Of a stretch of DNA of 64,000 nt, positions 1 to 10,664 are shown in pieces; the first letter of the stretch is position 1; every line of letters starts with the position of its first letter. The position numbers were made by a program, and so were the translations under genes. Below the pieces are notes generated by a model that was not told the origin of the DNA, ran no database searches, and was given only the letters and a program-made list of their open reading frames with translations. Origin of the DNA: Ephydatia muelleri (taxonomy: Eukaryota; Porifera; Demospongiae; Spongillida; Spongillidae); NCBI GenBank assembly GCA_013339895.1, contig JABACO010000007.1, positions 10,382,456 to 10,446,455 of the forward strand, written 5' to 3'.

Positions 1-1015
1 TTCTCAGGAACGAGCGCCCGGGACGAATGACCTTGCAGGCATTATTGAGGTAGCCTATTAGCGACTCGAGGTCTTAAAGTGAACAAGACTTACGATCTCC
101 CCAGTCCTCCAGAAGGTCACGAAGGTGGTTCAATTTTTCAGCCGGTAAACTCAATTCACCAACACTGGTGTCAATAACTATGCCAAGAAAAGTGATCTTC
201 GTAGAAGGGCCTTCGCACTTGTGGGCGGCCAGTGGAATCCCTAGTTCCGTGCACCTACTCCGTAGCTTCTCCAAAAGCTCGAGAACATTCATCCGAACCT
301 GGAGCCCCGAGCACCACGAAATCATCGAGGTAATGGAAGACATGACGTTTGCCGTCGGCTCTCAGGCACCATTCCAAAGCGTCCGCGACGGCATTAAAAT
401 TTTCAGTGCCGAGCGGAGGCCGAAAGGTAACATAGAGTCAATGTAAACTTGGTCTCTCCAGTTCACACTGAGCAAGAACCGGTCCTCAGGATGGACCGGA
501 ATCAGGCGGTATGCTGACTCGATATCGATCTTAGCCATCAATGTGTGTGGACCGAGTTGAGCGGCTACTGAGGCCACGTCCTCCACGGTGGTGTAACGGA
601 GAGAACAAATAGCTGGATCGATACCATCGTTAACGCTGTTGCCTGGTGGGAAGGACACGTCTGTAATCAGTCTCCATTTCCCTGTATTGTGCCCTTTTGA
701 TATGACGCCGAATCTGCTGATGTGTACAGACTGTAGTCCACCCAGGTCACGGAAAGGACCCAACATACGACCCAGTCTGAGTTCTTACTTGAGGTATTCT
801 TTGATTTGCTCTGGGTGCTGCATCGCAGAGAGCATGTTGGATGCGGCGTTACGTAGTGGCTTGTGACGTGCTAAGCCGATTTTGAAGCCAATCTGCAGCC
901 CGGTACAAATGTAGCTGACAAGTGATCTGTCAGGGTGAGCCCGTATACCGTGTGGAAAAACATAGTGGGGTTGTGCCGCCGATAATAGAACCGGGTGACC
1001 TTCCCGTTGTCACCA
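1..1015 (-). pseudogene. DIRS/Ngaro-like reverse transcriptase (copy 1, runs off left edge)
   Basis: Reading leftward, the strand encodes the N-terminal RT block (HPD...SYICTGLQIGFKIG), then MLGPF, a GKWRLITDVS block, KIDIESAYR and MLPFGLRSA, and the catalytic YLDD near 321-332. It then runs through LGIPLAAHKC and FLGIVIDT to IGYLNNACKVIRPG at the window edge. Order and wording match the second copy at 50.6-51.5 kb, whose tyrosine recombinase places the family in the DIRS/Ngaro group. Breaks seen: an in-frame TAA just before the LRLGRMLGPF block near 775, a frameshift between YLDD and the LGIPLAAHKC block near 260, and a TAA at 74-76. RNase H and recombinase must lie left of the window. Gag of the same element is at 2.0-2.8 kb on the same strand. 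The RT assignment is firm; clade naming rests on copy 2. Confidence 0.85.
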
Positions 1016-1855
1016 CCGAAAAGCAGGACTCTAGAGCCAGCATGTCAGACATGTACCGATAACGTATACCTGTGAGGGGATGGGGGGGGTGGGCACGTGC
1101 AATTAATACCGCAGAATATATTATGCATCCGACTCTATACGAGTGTGTACGTGCACCGATATAGCATTAATTACTAGTTACTAGTTAACCCTCCTACTGC
1201 GGAAGGCATTTATATATGCCATATAATTGCTCTCGCGTCATGCGACGGGCATATATATATGCCCAGCAGGATGATTGAACTGTAACGCCTGTTTCCGCGC
1301 GAAGCGAAACGTTCATTACAGCACTGTTGTTTAGAACAAAGACTCCCGACATCTGCATGCAATCCGCCATGTAGCAAACTTATACCTGTCAGCCGTATTT
1401 GAAAACCGTATCTAGTAAGCCTAACTCCATTTGTAGCCCACAACAGGTGCTTGCGTCTAAGTGTCTTAAAAGCAACAAAAAGTGGTGAGATACGTCAAAA
1501 CCGGTATAAAAACTCTTAAATGGACATGTAGGTTCTTAGAAAGCTAATTCTCAGAGTACTCCCATGTATGCGTACGATAACGTACGATACGGCACGAAAA
1601 CAACGTTCGCACAGTGTATGGAACACACGGGTAGCGTTAAAAAGGCATAGCCGGTGAAGCTGGGGCACTTACCAACGTGTGTTGACGAAATAGGAAATAC
1701 AGAGTTCTAACGAAAACGTTCGAAACGGGAATAGCAAGTTACTATGCTAAAATTCCCTTCGCAATACGTCACGTTATGAATTATTAATGAGCAGCAGCAG
1801 GAGGGTTAAGCCTGCAAGCGGGCCATCACACTCATTGAGTGGAGACGCGGGACTC
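1016..1855 (-). other. Spacer between gag and RT of DIRS copy 1
   Basis: No convincing coding sequence. A segment near 1800-1860 matches the gag-RT junction of the second DIRS copy (near 50470-50510, the part reading gcgtctccactc and ttgcaggctta), so this spacer belongs to the element. Copy 2 needs only about 100 bp from that point to its RT, whereas here about 800 bp intervene. Some 700 bp may therefore be inserted in this copy or deleted in the other. I could not identify termini of an insertion. Confidence 0.5.
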
Positions 1856-1903
1856 CATGCATGCATGCATGTATGCATGCATGTATGCATGCATGTATGC
1901 ATT
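1856..1903. repeat. ATGC/ATGT microsatellite
   Basis: About 48 bp of alternating ATGC and ATGT tetranucleotides, inside the DIRS copy 1 spacer. Copy 2 has only a short GCATGC stretch at the corresponding place, so the tract has expanded here. Confidence 0.9.
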
Positions 1904-2008
1904 ACTTTATAGCCCGCATGAGAGACGCATCGGCTGTTTAGCATATATAATTATATGTGCATGTTGCTAGATAGCATATATACATGTATACATGATACTG
2001 ACGCAAGG

Positions 2009-2770
2009 CTAGAGGCGACCCGTTCCCTTCCTCGACGGTGAATGCATTCTCGGCTGATTGGGTCCCCCCCTGGAGCTGTTCTTCGGGCACTGAATCCACG
2101 GGTGCGGGTAAGAACACTCCTGGCAGACATGGCGGTAGCGGCAACGGACGTACTGGCAGCGTCCCGCATTATAGCTCCTGCAAATCTCGCTGCTCGATGA
2201 CCCAGCGTTAGGGTGAACCTGCGTGGGGGTTCCTAGGGTCGCGTCCAAGGTGCAGTGAGCAGTGGTGTGGCTGTCACTCAAGCAATGACGACAGCGAGGG
2301 ATCGCCTTTGCGCGGCCTGTAAAGGCCTCGTTGTATAGTCTTGAGTTGGTTGCGGACCAGTTTAGGTCCTTCCTGGCGAGGGCTTCTCAGCGGTACTGCT
2401 TATCGTAGGCCACCCAAGCTAAGCCTTCGTAATTGCGCGCCGCCCGGACGATGGACGCCTTGTAAGCCCAGAGTTCGGAACCCTTATCGGGATAACATGT
2501 AACCAGGACTGTTGCCATCCTCGAAAAACACTCGATCCAGAGAGAGATGTCCTGCACGGGTGCTTTCCGCAAAAGCCGACGAGGGTTCAACTTTGCATCG
2601 AACACCACGAGTGGTTGCGTTTCCTTTTGCCACGAATCAGGCAATAACTCGGACATTTCGACGAATTCCAACTCCACAATTCGGCGGGAAAGGCGTGCTG
2701 GAAGCCCTGCGGAAGGACTGCTGGTATATTCCCCCGCTGGGGGTTGCCGGGTTTGCAGCGGCCGATCCCC
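2009..2770 (-). pseudogene. DIRS-like Gag (copy 1)
   Basis: Encodes ELLPDSW, a central block with SLWIECFSRMATVLV, YNEAFTGRAK, and a CCCH-type zinc finger (C-x7-C-x4-C-x3-H, starting CRSYNAGRC) followed by extra cysteines and HPW. The two halves are in one frame interrupted by a single TGA near 2387, where copy 2 has a Cys codon. The exact start codon is unclear; upstream sequence is proline-rich and partly open. Gag is the structural nucleic-acid-binding protein of the retrotransposon. The matching gag of copy 2 is split by two insertions (47536-47741 and 49937-50388). One nonsense mutation makes this copy non-functional as read. Confidence 0.75.
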
Positions 2771-2940
2771 CAACAGACGTTGATAAACCTCCGTTCGACG
2801 GCGTGAACAGGGGAATTTCCGACTCTGGGGCGGATAACGTCGACCCTATTGGGGGGTGGGTGGGTGGGGAAGAGTAGGGGGGTAACATGATATAGCAGAC
2901 AGGTGCCCCAACGCGCGGGCTGTGGTGAATCGAAGGCAGA

Positions 2941-3081
2941 CGCCCAAACGAGCGGGCCGCCGCCCAACGAGCGGACCGACACCGTAACGAGCGGGCCGAC
3001 GCCCAACGAGCGGGCCAACGCCCAACGAGCGAGCCAACGCCCAACGAGCGGGCCAACGCCCAACGAGCGGGCCGACACCCA
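2941..3081. repeat. 19-bp minisatellite upstream of DIRS copy 1 gag
   Basis: About seven imperfect copies of a 19-bp unit built on CCCAACGAGCGGGCCGACG. The same unit in inverse orientation occurs at 42356-42558, upstream of the oppositely oriented second DIRS copy. In both places the unit has the same orientation relative to gag, so it is probably part of the element's 5' region. Confidence 0.9.
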
Positions 3082-3099
3082 ATGACGAGTGAGCCACGT

Positions 3100-3825
3100 T
3101 GAGTAGGCCATGCTAATAACCTACGTGCCTAACGTGCGGGCCAAACAGCAAGGCCTACAAGAAATATGCGTACGTATATCGAACTAGCGAGGCTTGCCTG
3201 CCATGGCCACGAGCAACAACCCTGCAGCGCAATTACTCGGCTGACTTTGACGCTTTCGCCAATAAGTTCACTCCGTGAAGGGAGTTCCTTCCTGTGGTGT
3301 GCCCTCTTGCTCGGCCATGCCATCATAGGCAGCTGAACACTACTAACCTGCAGCTGAACGCTATTAATGCGCACGCCCAAGCCGTGCGCATGCGCACTAC
3401 GTCCAACCATTCCATCCTGCGGCTATATGGAGCAGCAGCCAGATAACTCAGTTTAAGTACCTTAGACTAACTATATGCGACTTGCATGCATGCATGCATG
3501 CACAACTGAATGACCATGTATGTGTTGGAAGATTGGACCTTCCTACATCGCGATGTACGGTGAGCTGGGTGATGATGAATGTATACGTGATAATCACGCG
3601 TTTCCAAGGCCGTGTAAATCACTTATCCACCTCCAATAGATTAAACCTCTCGACTGGCTGGCTGCATATCGTACACACGCACCGTGCTGCACGGGGAGCA
3701 TAAAGACAAATGATGGAAACCATGCACGCCTTTTTCGATGTCGTCATGGCCACAAATCTAATCACATTTGGTTCCTGCATGGTTGACCAGCGACGATATT
3801 TTGCTTTTCTTCGTCCCAAACATTG
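3100..3825. other. No gene recognised
   Basis: Unique-looking sequence with only short, unconvincing open frames. It contains a 20-bp (TGCA)n tract at 3483-3502. Confidence 0.5.
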
Positions 3826-3831
3826 GGGCCT

Positions 3832-4177
3832 AAGGAACGAGGGACGAACAAACAGCAAGGTTTTGGGCGGTTAGTTCACTTGCCAGTCTGTTATAAACAG
3901 ACGGCTTTCAGATCGAAACAACGGCAAGGGGAAAGAGCTCTCAACAGTCAACAGCGGAAGCGGGGATGGATGGAAAAGAAAGTGAATCTCAATGGTCTGA
4001 TATTGATGAAGATTGTGTATCTCCGAAGAAATGGGCCGTACCCAGAGGTAGTGCAAGACTGGGGCAACCCGTGGGACCGGCGAAGCAAGCCTCACTCCGA
4101 GTCCCGCGTTTCAAAAATTGATGTAGTATCGTGGGAACAGTGTTCCCATACGAGTTATTACACTCGTAAGAACAGTT
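3832..4177. repeat. Dispersed 346-bp repeat, copy 1
   Basis: Starts AAGGAACGAGGGACGAAC and ends CTCGTAAGAACAGTT; most positions match a second copy at 14193-14532 in the same orientation. Both copies end at the same base, next to unrelated retroelement sequence. On the + strand both could encode a short peptide containing KESESQ, DCVSPK and PRGS, but the frames are not intact. Near the right end are two small hairpins (GGGAACAGTGTTCCC; ACGAGTTATTACACTCGT). No TIR or polymerase III boxes were recognised, so it may be a SINE-like or retroelement leader segment. Confidence 0.8.
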
Positions 4178-4646
4178 TTAAGTGGATTCTCTTCGTGCTT
4201 CCATTTCTTGCACTGTCATTTCCTTAGTTCCTGGTTTTCTTCCTTGTGACATTTTCTTCTTCTGACACACCTTTGCAATGTGTCCCTTCTTGTGACAAAA
4301 TCTGCACTCCTCTTCCTTGAACCAGCATTTCTGTGCGTTATGGTTCCCTCCACAGCGGTAACAATTGTTGGCCCCACCCTTGTTACGCTTATCATTCCAC
4401 CAAGGTTTGTCAACCAAGCTGTTGCTTTGTAAGCTCGTCGTATGTCTTGTCCGAAAGTTTAGCTGGTACCACCAGTGCTCGAAGTAACCCAAACGTTTCT
4501 TTCCCCAGGCAAGTTAAGAACGCATCCCTCTTGAGGTTATCCTCTACTTTATTCGCCTTGAAAAAATGTTCTAGTCTCTCAACATAAGTAGCCCAATTCT
4601 CCGTGCTCGGATCATACTCACTTATCTTTCCAATATAGCCGACCAT
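4178..4646 (-). pseudogene. Ty3/gypsy (K02A2.6/Mag-type) Gag, internally deleted
   Basis: From the ATG at 4646 the strand reads MVGYIGKISEYDPSTENW, VERLEHFFKANKV and FLTCLGKETFGLLRAL, the usual capsid start of K02A2.6/Mag-type gypsy Gag. After a frame change near 4430-4490 it continues into a double zinc knuckle (CYRCGGNHNAQKC followed by CRFCHKKGHIAKVC). The normal capsid is about 120 residues longer between these blocks, so this copy carries a large internal deletion plus a frameshift. No protease or RT follows; the adjoining sequence is the dispersed repeat ending at 4177. A primer-binding site lies just upstream at 4666-4685. Confidence 0.8.
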
Positions 4647-4665
4647 ATCTCTCTCTCTCGTGGAT

Positions 4666-4685
4666 GGATTCCACCCTCGTCGCCA
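4666..4685 (-). promoter_or_regulatory. Primer-binding site, tRNA-Ser(GCT)-like
   Basis: The minus strand reads TGGCGACGAGGGTGGAATCC, beginning with TGG as primer sites do and complementary, with about two mismatches, to the CCA-tailed 3' end of animal tRNA-Ser(GCT) as I recall it. It lies 20 bp upstream of the gag ATG and directly next to TGTGAAG on the plus strand, which would be the inner end of the 5' LTR (CTTCACA on the element strand). No partner LTR was found. Confidence 0.65.
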
Positions 4686-4806
4686 ATGTGAAGTAAGATA
4701 TTGTTCAACTCCCATACACGTGCCAACGCCTAGCTACAACACAGAAAAATAGCACTTAATATGAAATCGTTCCTAATCATGTAACCGTTAATCGTTATAC
4801 ACCACA

Positions 4807-4912
4807 ATCAAGGGCAAGAAAAAATCGCATTACAAAAACAAAAATGTTCATGGGTCATCAAAGACAAGAAAACATTGAGTTACAAAAATGTTCGTGACCA
4901 TCAAGGGCAGCC
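4807..4912. repeat. Imperfect tandem repeat, ~53-bp unit
   Basis: About two copies sharing ATCAAGGGCAAGAAAA, CATTACAAAAA and AATGTTCATGGGTCATCAA with small differences. It lies between the gypsy fragment and element A. Confidence 0.65.
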
Positions 4913-5605
4913 AAATCCCCATTGCTGTCAAGTGCTTCATCCAGACTGGCTTTGAACTTGTCAAAAATGGTGTGAGAAGTAGGCAACACAAGCTCAAAGG
5001 AGCATGTGGCGGAGGAAGGGTACAGTGATGAAGAATAATGTATACAGGGCTGGGGTGTAAATCCCACGGAAGGTATTGTTTCTTCACCCGAAAAAAACTT
5101 AACACTTTCTTTAACCTATCTCCTGTTTTGGTGAAACAATTTATCACATATTCCACAAAATACAATTACGCTTTACCTTCACATGTCTTGATATACTTAA
5201 CAAAGAAACTGTATGTCAGCTCCTCATTAGTCTTATTGCTGCTTGAGTAGTCGACATAAAATACATTCAGAATGTCATCTGAAAGAGAAGGAAAAATTTA
5301 TTGGACATCTACAGACAACCCCAATTATACATTAACCGATTGAGGCCGGTTGCCATATAATTGCGGCAAGCTGAAATACATCTATTTGAACAAGTTACTA
5401 TACAAAGGTGTGGGTAATGGATAAACCCTAGTGTTAGGTTCTTTAGAAGTAATGTAAAAGTACAACAAACCACAGTTTGAGGGAGTTAAAATGATAAGTT
5501 AATTCCAGCTGTTTCATACAACATTTTTACAAAGTCTGACACCAGTTGACACACTTCAGGTCGTCTTATTATCTATGAAACTGTCAATATAGTGATGAGT
5601 GCTGA
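4913..5605. other. 3' flank of gene A, no gene recognised
   Basis: Low-complexity AT-rich sequence downstream of gene A (transcribed leftward). Short open frames are not similar to the C-terminal parts of genes B or C, so gene A appears to lose family homology here. No TIR was found. Confidence 0.4.
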
Positions 5606-8074
5606 TTACAGAGTTGTCATGGTGACAGGTTTTTGAAATACTTGGCTACACAACAGGCCATGTAGGAATGTTGTGTTGTGTAATGCCAGTACTGCACTTG
5701 GTTTCCTGTTATATTCATGAGTGTAGAGGAGATGGCTAATATGTACCCCAGTTTGGAATATTTCTGTAATAGCTTGGTCTATGTTGAATTCCTGAAGTTT
5801 TAAATATATCAGAATCATTGCCCTGCGATAATCTGAACATCTCAGAGTTGTTTTGTCCAAAGATGCTGCTTTGATTTGTTTGAATGCATTAAGCGCATTT
5901 CCTGACAAGAGATGTTGAGTTTCATCAATTATGTTTGCAAAGTGACCTTTAAGGTCATGCAGAGGTTCGCATGGGGCAATTTCATAACGATGAAGCTGAA
6001 TTGTTGTTTCTAGGTCTGCAGTTCGGTTTGGTTGTAATAGTGGTGGTATGTTTGTTATTCCTTGCCGAATTGACTTGAAAGATTCTTCCATTTCAGGTTT
6101 TTTCATCCCTTTGGTAGGAATACCTCTAATGCCTAACTCTTTTCTGAGTTGACCTACTTTTAACTTTTCAAAAATGTTTATTCCTCCGTTTCTCCAAGCA
6201 TTACCACTAAGAATAAATTCTTGTCTTTCTTTCAGTGTACGTGTACGGCATTTGAAAGCGTGTTCAAGAGTATGTATTGATGTAGACTCTACTCCACAAC
6301 CCACACAGGGATATCTTCCACCAACACTGTTGCCAGCTTCATACTGTTGTGCTGGACCATCACCATGGAAGAAACATAAGAAGTCTTTGACAGGAACTCC
6401 AGTTGATGTGGAGATTGGTGCAGCCAGCTCTTTGATACAGTCAAGACGGCACTGATTGAAAGACGCTTGATCTTCAAGAGATGAACTAGATCGTCCAAAA
6501 ATATGAAGCTCTGGTCGTTCAACAATGCTCTGGACATCAACTCCTGGAACTTCTAAAGGTGAGTAATAAAACGCTGGGTCATAGATACGTGACACTGTTA
6601 CTAGTAAGTGTCCATGACCTGATTTGCTAGAGTGATCATGCCATACTTTCAAGTACCTTTGACGACTGATAGTTTTAAGATGCATGGAGAGCTCAGTGTC
6701 TAGCATGCCTTCAGTGTTCTCTCCTAGAGCCTCTAGCATTAATTTTAGCTCTGTGGTTGATAGTGTGTCGTAGTATTCGTCAGGCTTGTTTCTAAGAAGG
6801 CCTAGATCCTCGTGTTTTTTCAGTAGTTTCTGTCTTATATCAAGTAGCCGGATTTTATGTGCAAACACACAGCTACTGGCCTCCAAAACTTTACTGGTGT
6901 CTGTGGCATCCACCTTATAGGTGGTGTATTTCGTTTCCACCACCTTCTCCCCCACAAGTAGCTTGCCACTTTCGACTTGTTTTTTTAGTTCACTTATATG
7001 GTGCTTTATAGGCTTGGCTATTGGGAATGAGATATTGCCTGGCAGTTTTCTCTTTGAACGTCTTGGCTTCCTGCTGGTCCTTTGAATACTACATGCACTA
7101 GGAATACCATATTTTTGTAGTATTTGTTTTATGATTTGTCCTCCATTTGGTATTGTCAGTCCATATCGTCTTCCAAGTTCTGACCAATTGATAACATCAT
7201 TTGGGATCCATGATCTTGCCTCATCCAGGAGTCGTGCTATATCTATGTCATTCTCTTGGCTACCTATTCGGCATTTCTTGGCTGGTGGTTCACTGTGCAG
7301 GTCAGTGGAATCATCTGTGTGGCTGGGTTGAGCTTGTGTTTCCTTTTCTTCTGGTGCTCCTCTTTTTTTTGCAGGTTTTAGTTCAAGTGCTGACTTGCGC
7401 AAAGTGTCAAATGTTTTCCAGCTTAATCTGTTTGCCATAACAGATGTCATACTTGTCTCATTCATTGTGTCTTCTATACATTCTTTTACTTTTTTCACCA
7501 CAGATCTCATCTGATTTTGACGTTCAGTCCGGCCAGGATTCAACATCAGCTTGGTTTTTGGAGTAGATGTAAGTATACTCAGAGCAGACTGGCCAAAATT
7601 CTGCTGGGAGATGGTGTCCAATTGGCTAATAACGGATAGTCCGAGCTGTGCTGTTGTAGACAAATCTTCGGGTGTAATTTTTATTGTGCTTTTTTGTATT
7701 TCTTGTTTGGGAATGCAGAATTTAATTGTGGAAATTGTATTGGACATGCTCTGCAGTGGTGCAGGGTATGTAGTGCCTTTTGTGCGTTAGACAGTGCTTT
7801 CCATTTTGCACAAGAAAATGTCTCCAGGTATGTAGCTCTATTTTCGTAAGGGTACCAATGTTCGTTGAACTTTTTCAACAAGCTTTTGATTGTGATTAGC
7901 TTTGATGCTTGACATGTCAGGTGCATTGATGGTGTGTGTTTGAATTGTTGATGATACTGCTGTTTGATTTCATTCAGAGCTCCACTTGGAAGTGTTTTAC
8001 TATTATGTGAAAAGACCTTGAGCAATTGTGCGCATCGCAGTTCTTGCATAGTTGCAGCAAATGGCTTCTGCCAT
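5606..8074 (-). pseudogene. Unclassified DDE-like candidate transposase, copy A
   Basis: Function is not established. From the ATG at 8074 it reads MAEAICCNYARTAMRT, then after a frame change FNEHWYP and HTLHHCRAC, then after another shift near 7745 an uninterrupted 713-codon frame. In order that frame has an HTH-like block (INWSELGRRYGL...NGGQ), KLLVGEKVV, WHDHSSKSGHGHLLVTVSRIYDP, FFHGDGPAQQYEAGN, a zinc cluster (CVGCG...H-x3-C), a SAP-like helix pair (LRKELGIRGIPTKGMKKPE) and CEPLHDLKGHFANIID. Copies B and C share all of these. The D of HGDGPA, the D of LHDLKGH and, in B and C only, the E of NxExQE are candidate catalytic acids. Copy A stops at QKPVTMTTL before that last block, so it is truncated or chimeric as well as frameshifted. 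Confidence 0.7.
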
Positions 8075-8214
8075 CTGCGTGCAGGACAGAATGTTATGTT
8101 TGTAAACGTTATTCATAGATGTAATCTTATTCATGTGTCACCACTGAATTGCGAACTCTTACATATGCGTGCATGTATACTCGGGAGTCGGGAGACTGAT
8201 GCATATATACTTAC
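8075..8214 (-). other. 5'-UTR intron of gene A
   Basis: On the minus strand a donor GTAAGTAT and an acceptor ending GCACGCAG delimit 140 bp, and the acceptor directly abuts the ATG. Gene C has the same arrangement (AG|ATG at 29788), and gene B has an acceptor TTTACAG 18 nt upstream of its ATG. A shared intron position supports the start chosen here. Confidence 0.6.
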
Positions 8215-8870
8215 CTATTTGACAACAACTTGTTGTATGAGAGGAGAATGTTAATCTGGATATGTGCTGTTATTGACGAAGCACGCGGTGAACAGGTACA
8301 GGACTGACTGTGACACGGGAATATACTGTAGTATGAAGAGATATGCATGTATAGGCCCTGTATATATTCAGGTAGTAGTTGCTTACTTGTTTCAGTAGTG
8401 GCTCACTGTACGGCCGGATTTGAAATAGCACTGACAATAGGCTTTACGCATACAAAATATATATTGTGAATTTCTATGCCTTATTAATAATGTTATATGT
8501 GAACCTACTTTGAATTCAAGTTTTAAAAGAAGAAAGACTTGGTTCGGTACTTTGCAAAGCACAACAGATAGCCTCAGCAGGAAAAGCCCTCGCGTAGACT
8601 GGATTGGTTGCATCATACGTCATTTCAAATTACGTAATTTAAAGCCGCATTGCGGCCGCATGAATTGACATAACAACTTTTAATTCATTTTCTGGACCGC
8701 TCAAAAGCCCGTTAAGCGAAGCGAAGTATCACAATTCCGTTCAAAACTGATTATTTTATTATTATTATTTATATGTGTACAATTAAAAGTAAATGCACAT
8801 TATTATATACATCCTTATTTCAATATAAATGCACCAGATAATAAAAGGTTTATGGCGGAGGAGCTATCCT
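8215..8870. other. 5' flank of gene A, no gene recognised
   Basis: AT-rich sequence that should hold the gene A leader exon and promoter. It contains a NotI-like GCGGCCGC palindrome context near 8650 and an ATT-rich tract near 8755-8770. No element terminus was identified. Confidence 0.4.
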
Positions 8871-8879
8871 AGAAAGGAT

Positions 8880-9240
8880 AGCTGTGACATTGGCACACAA
8901 GGTTGAGATTCAGCCGACCATAGATCTCGTGGAGTATGGTGGACTTTGGCCGGCATGTGGAGGTGGCAAGTCTGGAGGCTACAGAAGAGATGATGGCTGT
9001 GGCTTCCTTTCCCCAAGCCCCATAGGTTTCCACTACCATAGGGACACATACCCAACCTAGTTCAGAACATTTAGGGTCATTGGCTTGGAGCTTCCTAGCC
9101 TCGGTGGCCGACACTCCCGCTTCCAACAAAGTGACAGGATTAAGCGGTGAGGTGATGCTCACATCTAATGCTGCAGTTCTGCCCAAGAACCAGTTGGGAA
9201 GTAAGATGTCAGCTGGACGGGTCTTGCTGTGGTCTCTGCT
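8880..9240 (-). pseudogene. RLE-type LINE C-terminus, fragment 1
   Basis: Encodes TRPADILLPNW, AALDVSITSPLNP and LLEAG, then SELGWVCVPMVVETYGAWG and an ATR/STILHEIYGRLNLNLV tail. These match the C-terminus of the plus-strand fragment at 9330-10578, whose fuller sequence has a CCHC knuckle and an R-P-x-D...D-x-T-V motif like the restriction-like endonuclease of R2-type non-LTR elements. It is a 5'-truncated 3' end, typical for LINEs. It lies back-to-back with the plus fragment, with an ATT microsatellite (about 9258-9275) between them. Confidence 0.7.
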
Positions 9241-9329
9241 AAGATTATTGCCAACTTTATTATTATTATTATTTACATATAGGGGAGGTTGCCTTTTGTT
9301 CATCATTTATTGCCTCTAAACGTGCTGCT

Positions 9330-10578
9330 GCCTCCACATTGCTATCCTCCCTGGTGAAGCTCGGGTCATGTGATCCTCAGATTGCTCTCATTCTGCTACG
9401 CATGTGTGGTGGGTTTACCAAATTGGTCCATGTTGCACGTTCCACTCCCCCATCCCTGGCATTGGATGAGCTGCATGCCTTTGATGAGCAGGTCAGATGC
9501 ACCTTTACAGAGTGCCAAGCTAGTGACACTACTGACAGCTCTTGGATGCAGGCCCCAGTTGAGCTTAAGTAGAGGTGGCCTGGGGCTTCGTTCACTGGCT
9601 CATCACTCTAATGCAGCCTTTATCGCCTCCATCAGTACTGCAGGCCTTGCCTCATCATCAGATAATTTCCTGGCCAATGCGGTCAATTCCTACAACAGGT
9701 GTGTTCCCCCTGAGAGTGCAATTGATATTAACAGTCTTACATCTTCTCCTTGCCGACAACACACTCTATCAGCTGCATTAGAAAACATTCAATTTAACAC
9801 TTTTTCCCAGAGCTCTGTGGCTGACAAGGCTCGTCTCCTGTCTGTGTCCTCTCCCCATGCCTCCGCTTGGCTCTCTGTAGTACCATCTCCAGGCCTGGGT
9901 CTAAGCCTAGACCCGAACGAGCACCAAATGGCCATCAAGTGGTGGCTCGGGCTAAATACCTCACCTGGCTCACCTCCCTGTGCATTGTGTCCAGAACATC
10001 CCTTGGATCCCCTAGGCCACCATGCAGTAACATGTAAGAGAGGTGGTGATGCTATATCCAGGCACAACAAACTCAGGGATGTAGTGCTTCAGACCTGCCA
10101 TCGTGCCTGCATAAGCGCCAAGGCGGAGGCTGGTAGTGGACTAGGACATGAGCTTCGGAACACACGCCCTGCTGACATCCTAGCTTCCAATTGGCTCTGT
10201 GGCAAGCCTGCTGCCTTTGACCTTACTGTGGTGTCTCCGCTTAACCCTACCTTTATCTCTGAAGCGGGTCGCACAGCAGGGTCAGCAGCGGTTGCCGCTG
10301 AGCTAAGGAAGCACTTTGCCAATGATGCCAAGTGTTCCGAGTTGGGGTGGACGTGTATTCCCCTTGTGGCCGAGTCATATGGAGCTTGGGGCAGCGAAGC
10401 GGTGCAAGCTTTTTCACGGCTCGCATCATACCTTGCCACAAGGACCAACTCCCCCAAGTCCAAGGTTGTCTGCAGCCTGTACGGCCCCCTTAATTTGACT
10501 CTTGTGCGAGCCAATGCCCGAGCCCTCCTCTTACGATGTGGATGTTCCCTTCAGGAGGGGGATATTTCATCATCGTAA
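9330..10578 (+). pseudogene. RLE-type LINE C-terminal half, fragment 2
   Basis: Begins with LVKLGSCDPQIALILLRMCGGF, changes frame at about 9560, and then runs open to the TAA at 10576-10578. Domains in order: the post-RT block RGGLGLRSLAHHSNAAFIAS, an alpha-helical region, a CCHC knuckle (CALC-x9-HH-x3-C, beginning PPCALCPEHP), RHNKLRD, TRPADILASNW and KPAAFDLTVVSPLN, SELGWTCIPLVAESYGAWG, and a basic tail. The CCHC followed by a PD-(D/E)XK-like motif is the organisation of restriction-like-endonuclease LINEs (R2, NeSL, CRE and Hero groups); which clade is not resolved. The RT proper is absent, so it is 5'-truncated. A GTAT microsatellite follows the stop, as at many LINE 3' ends. Confidence 0.75.
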
Positions 10579-10610
10579 CTTTCATAGCTAGTGTGTCTCA
10601 GTGTGTCAGG

Positions 10611-10633
10611 GTATGTATGTATGTATGTATGTA
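10611..10633. repeat. (GTAT)n microsatellite at LINE 3' end
   Basis: Six GTAT units follow the LINE stop by about 30 bp, then an AT-rich tract leads directly into the fold-back element. Confidence 0.9.
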
Positions 10634-10664
10634 AAAATATATATATATAATATATATTTTTTAA

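Noticed and set aside
2587-3111. Apparent 174-codon RSLGVGPLV-repeat protein upstream of DIRS gag
   Set aside because: It is the 19-bp minisatellite read in one frame; 19 is not a multiple of three and no such protein is conserved at the second array.
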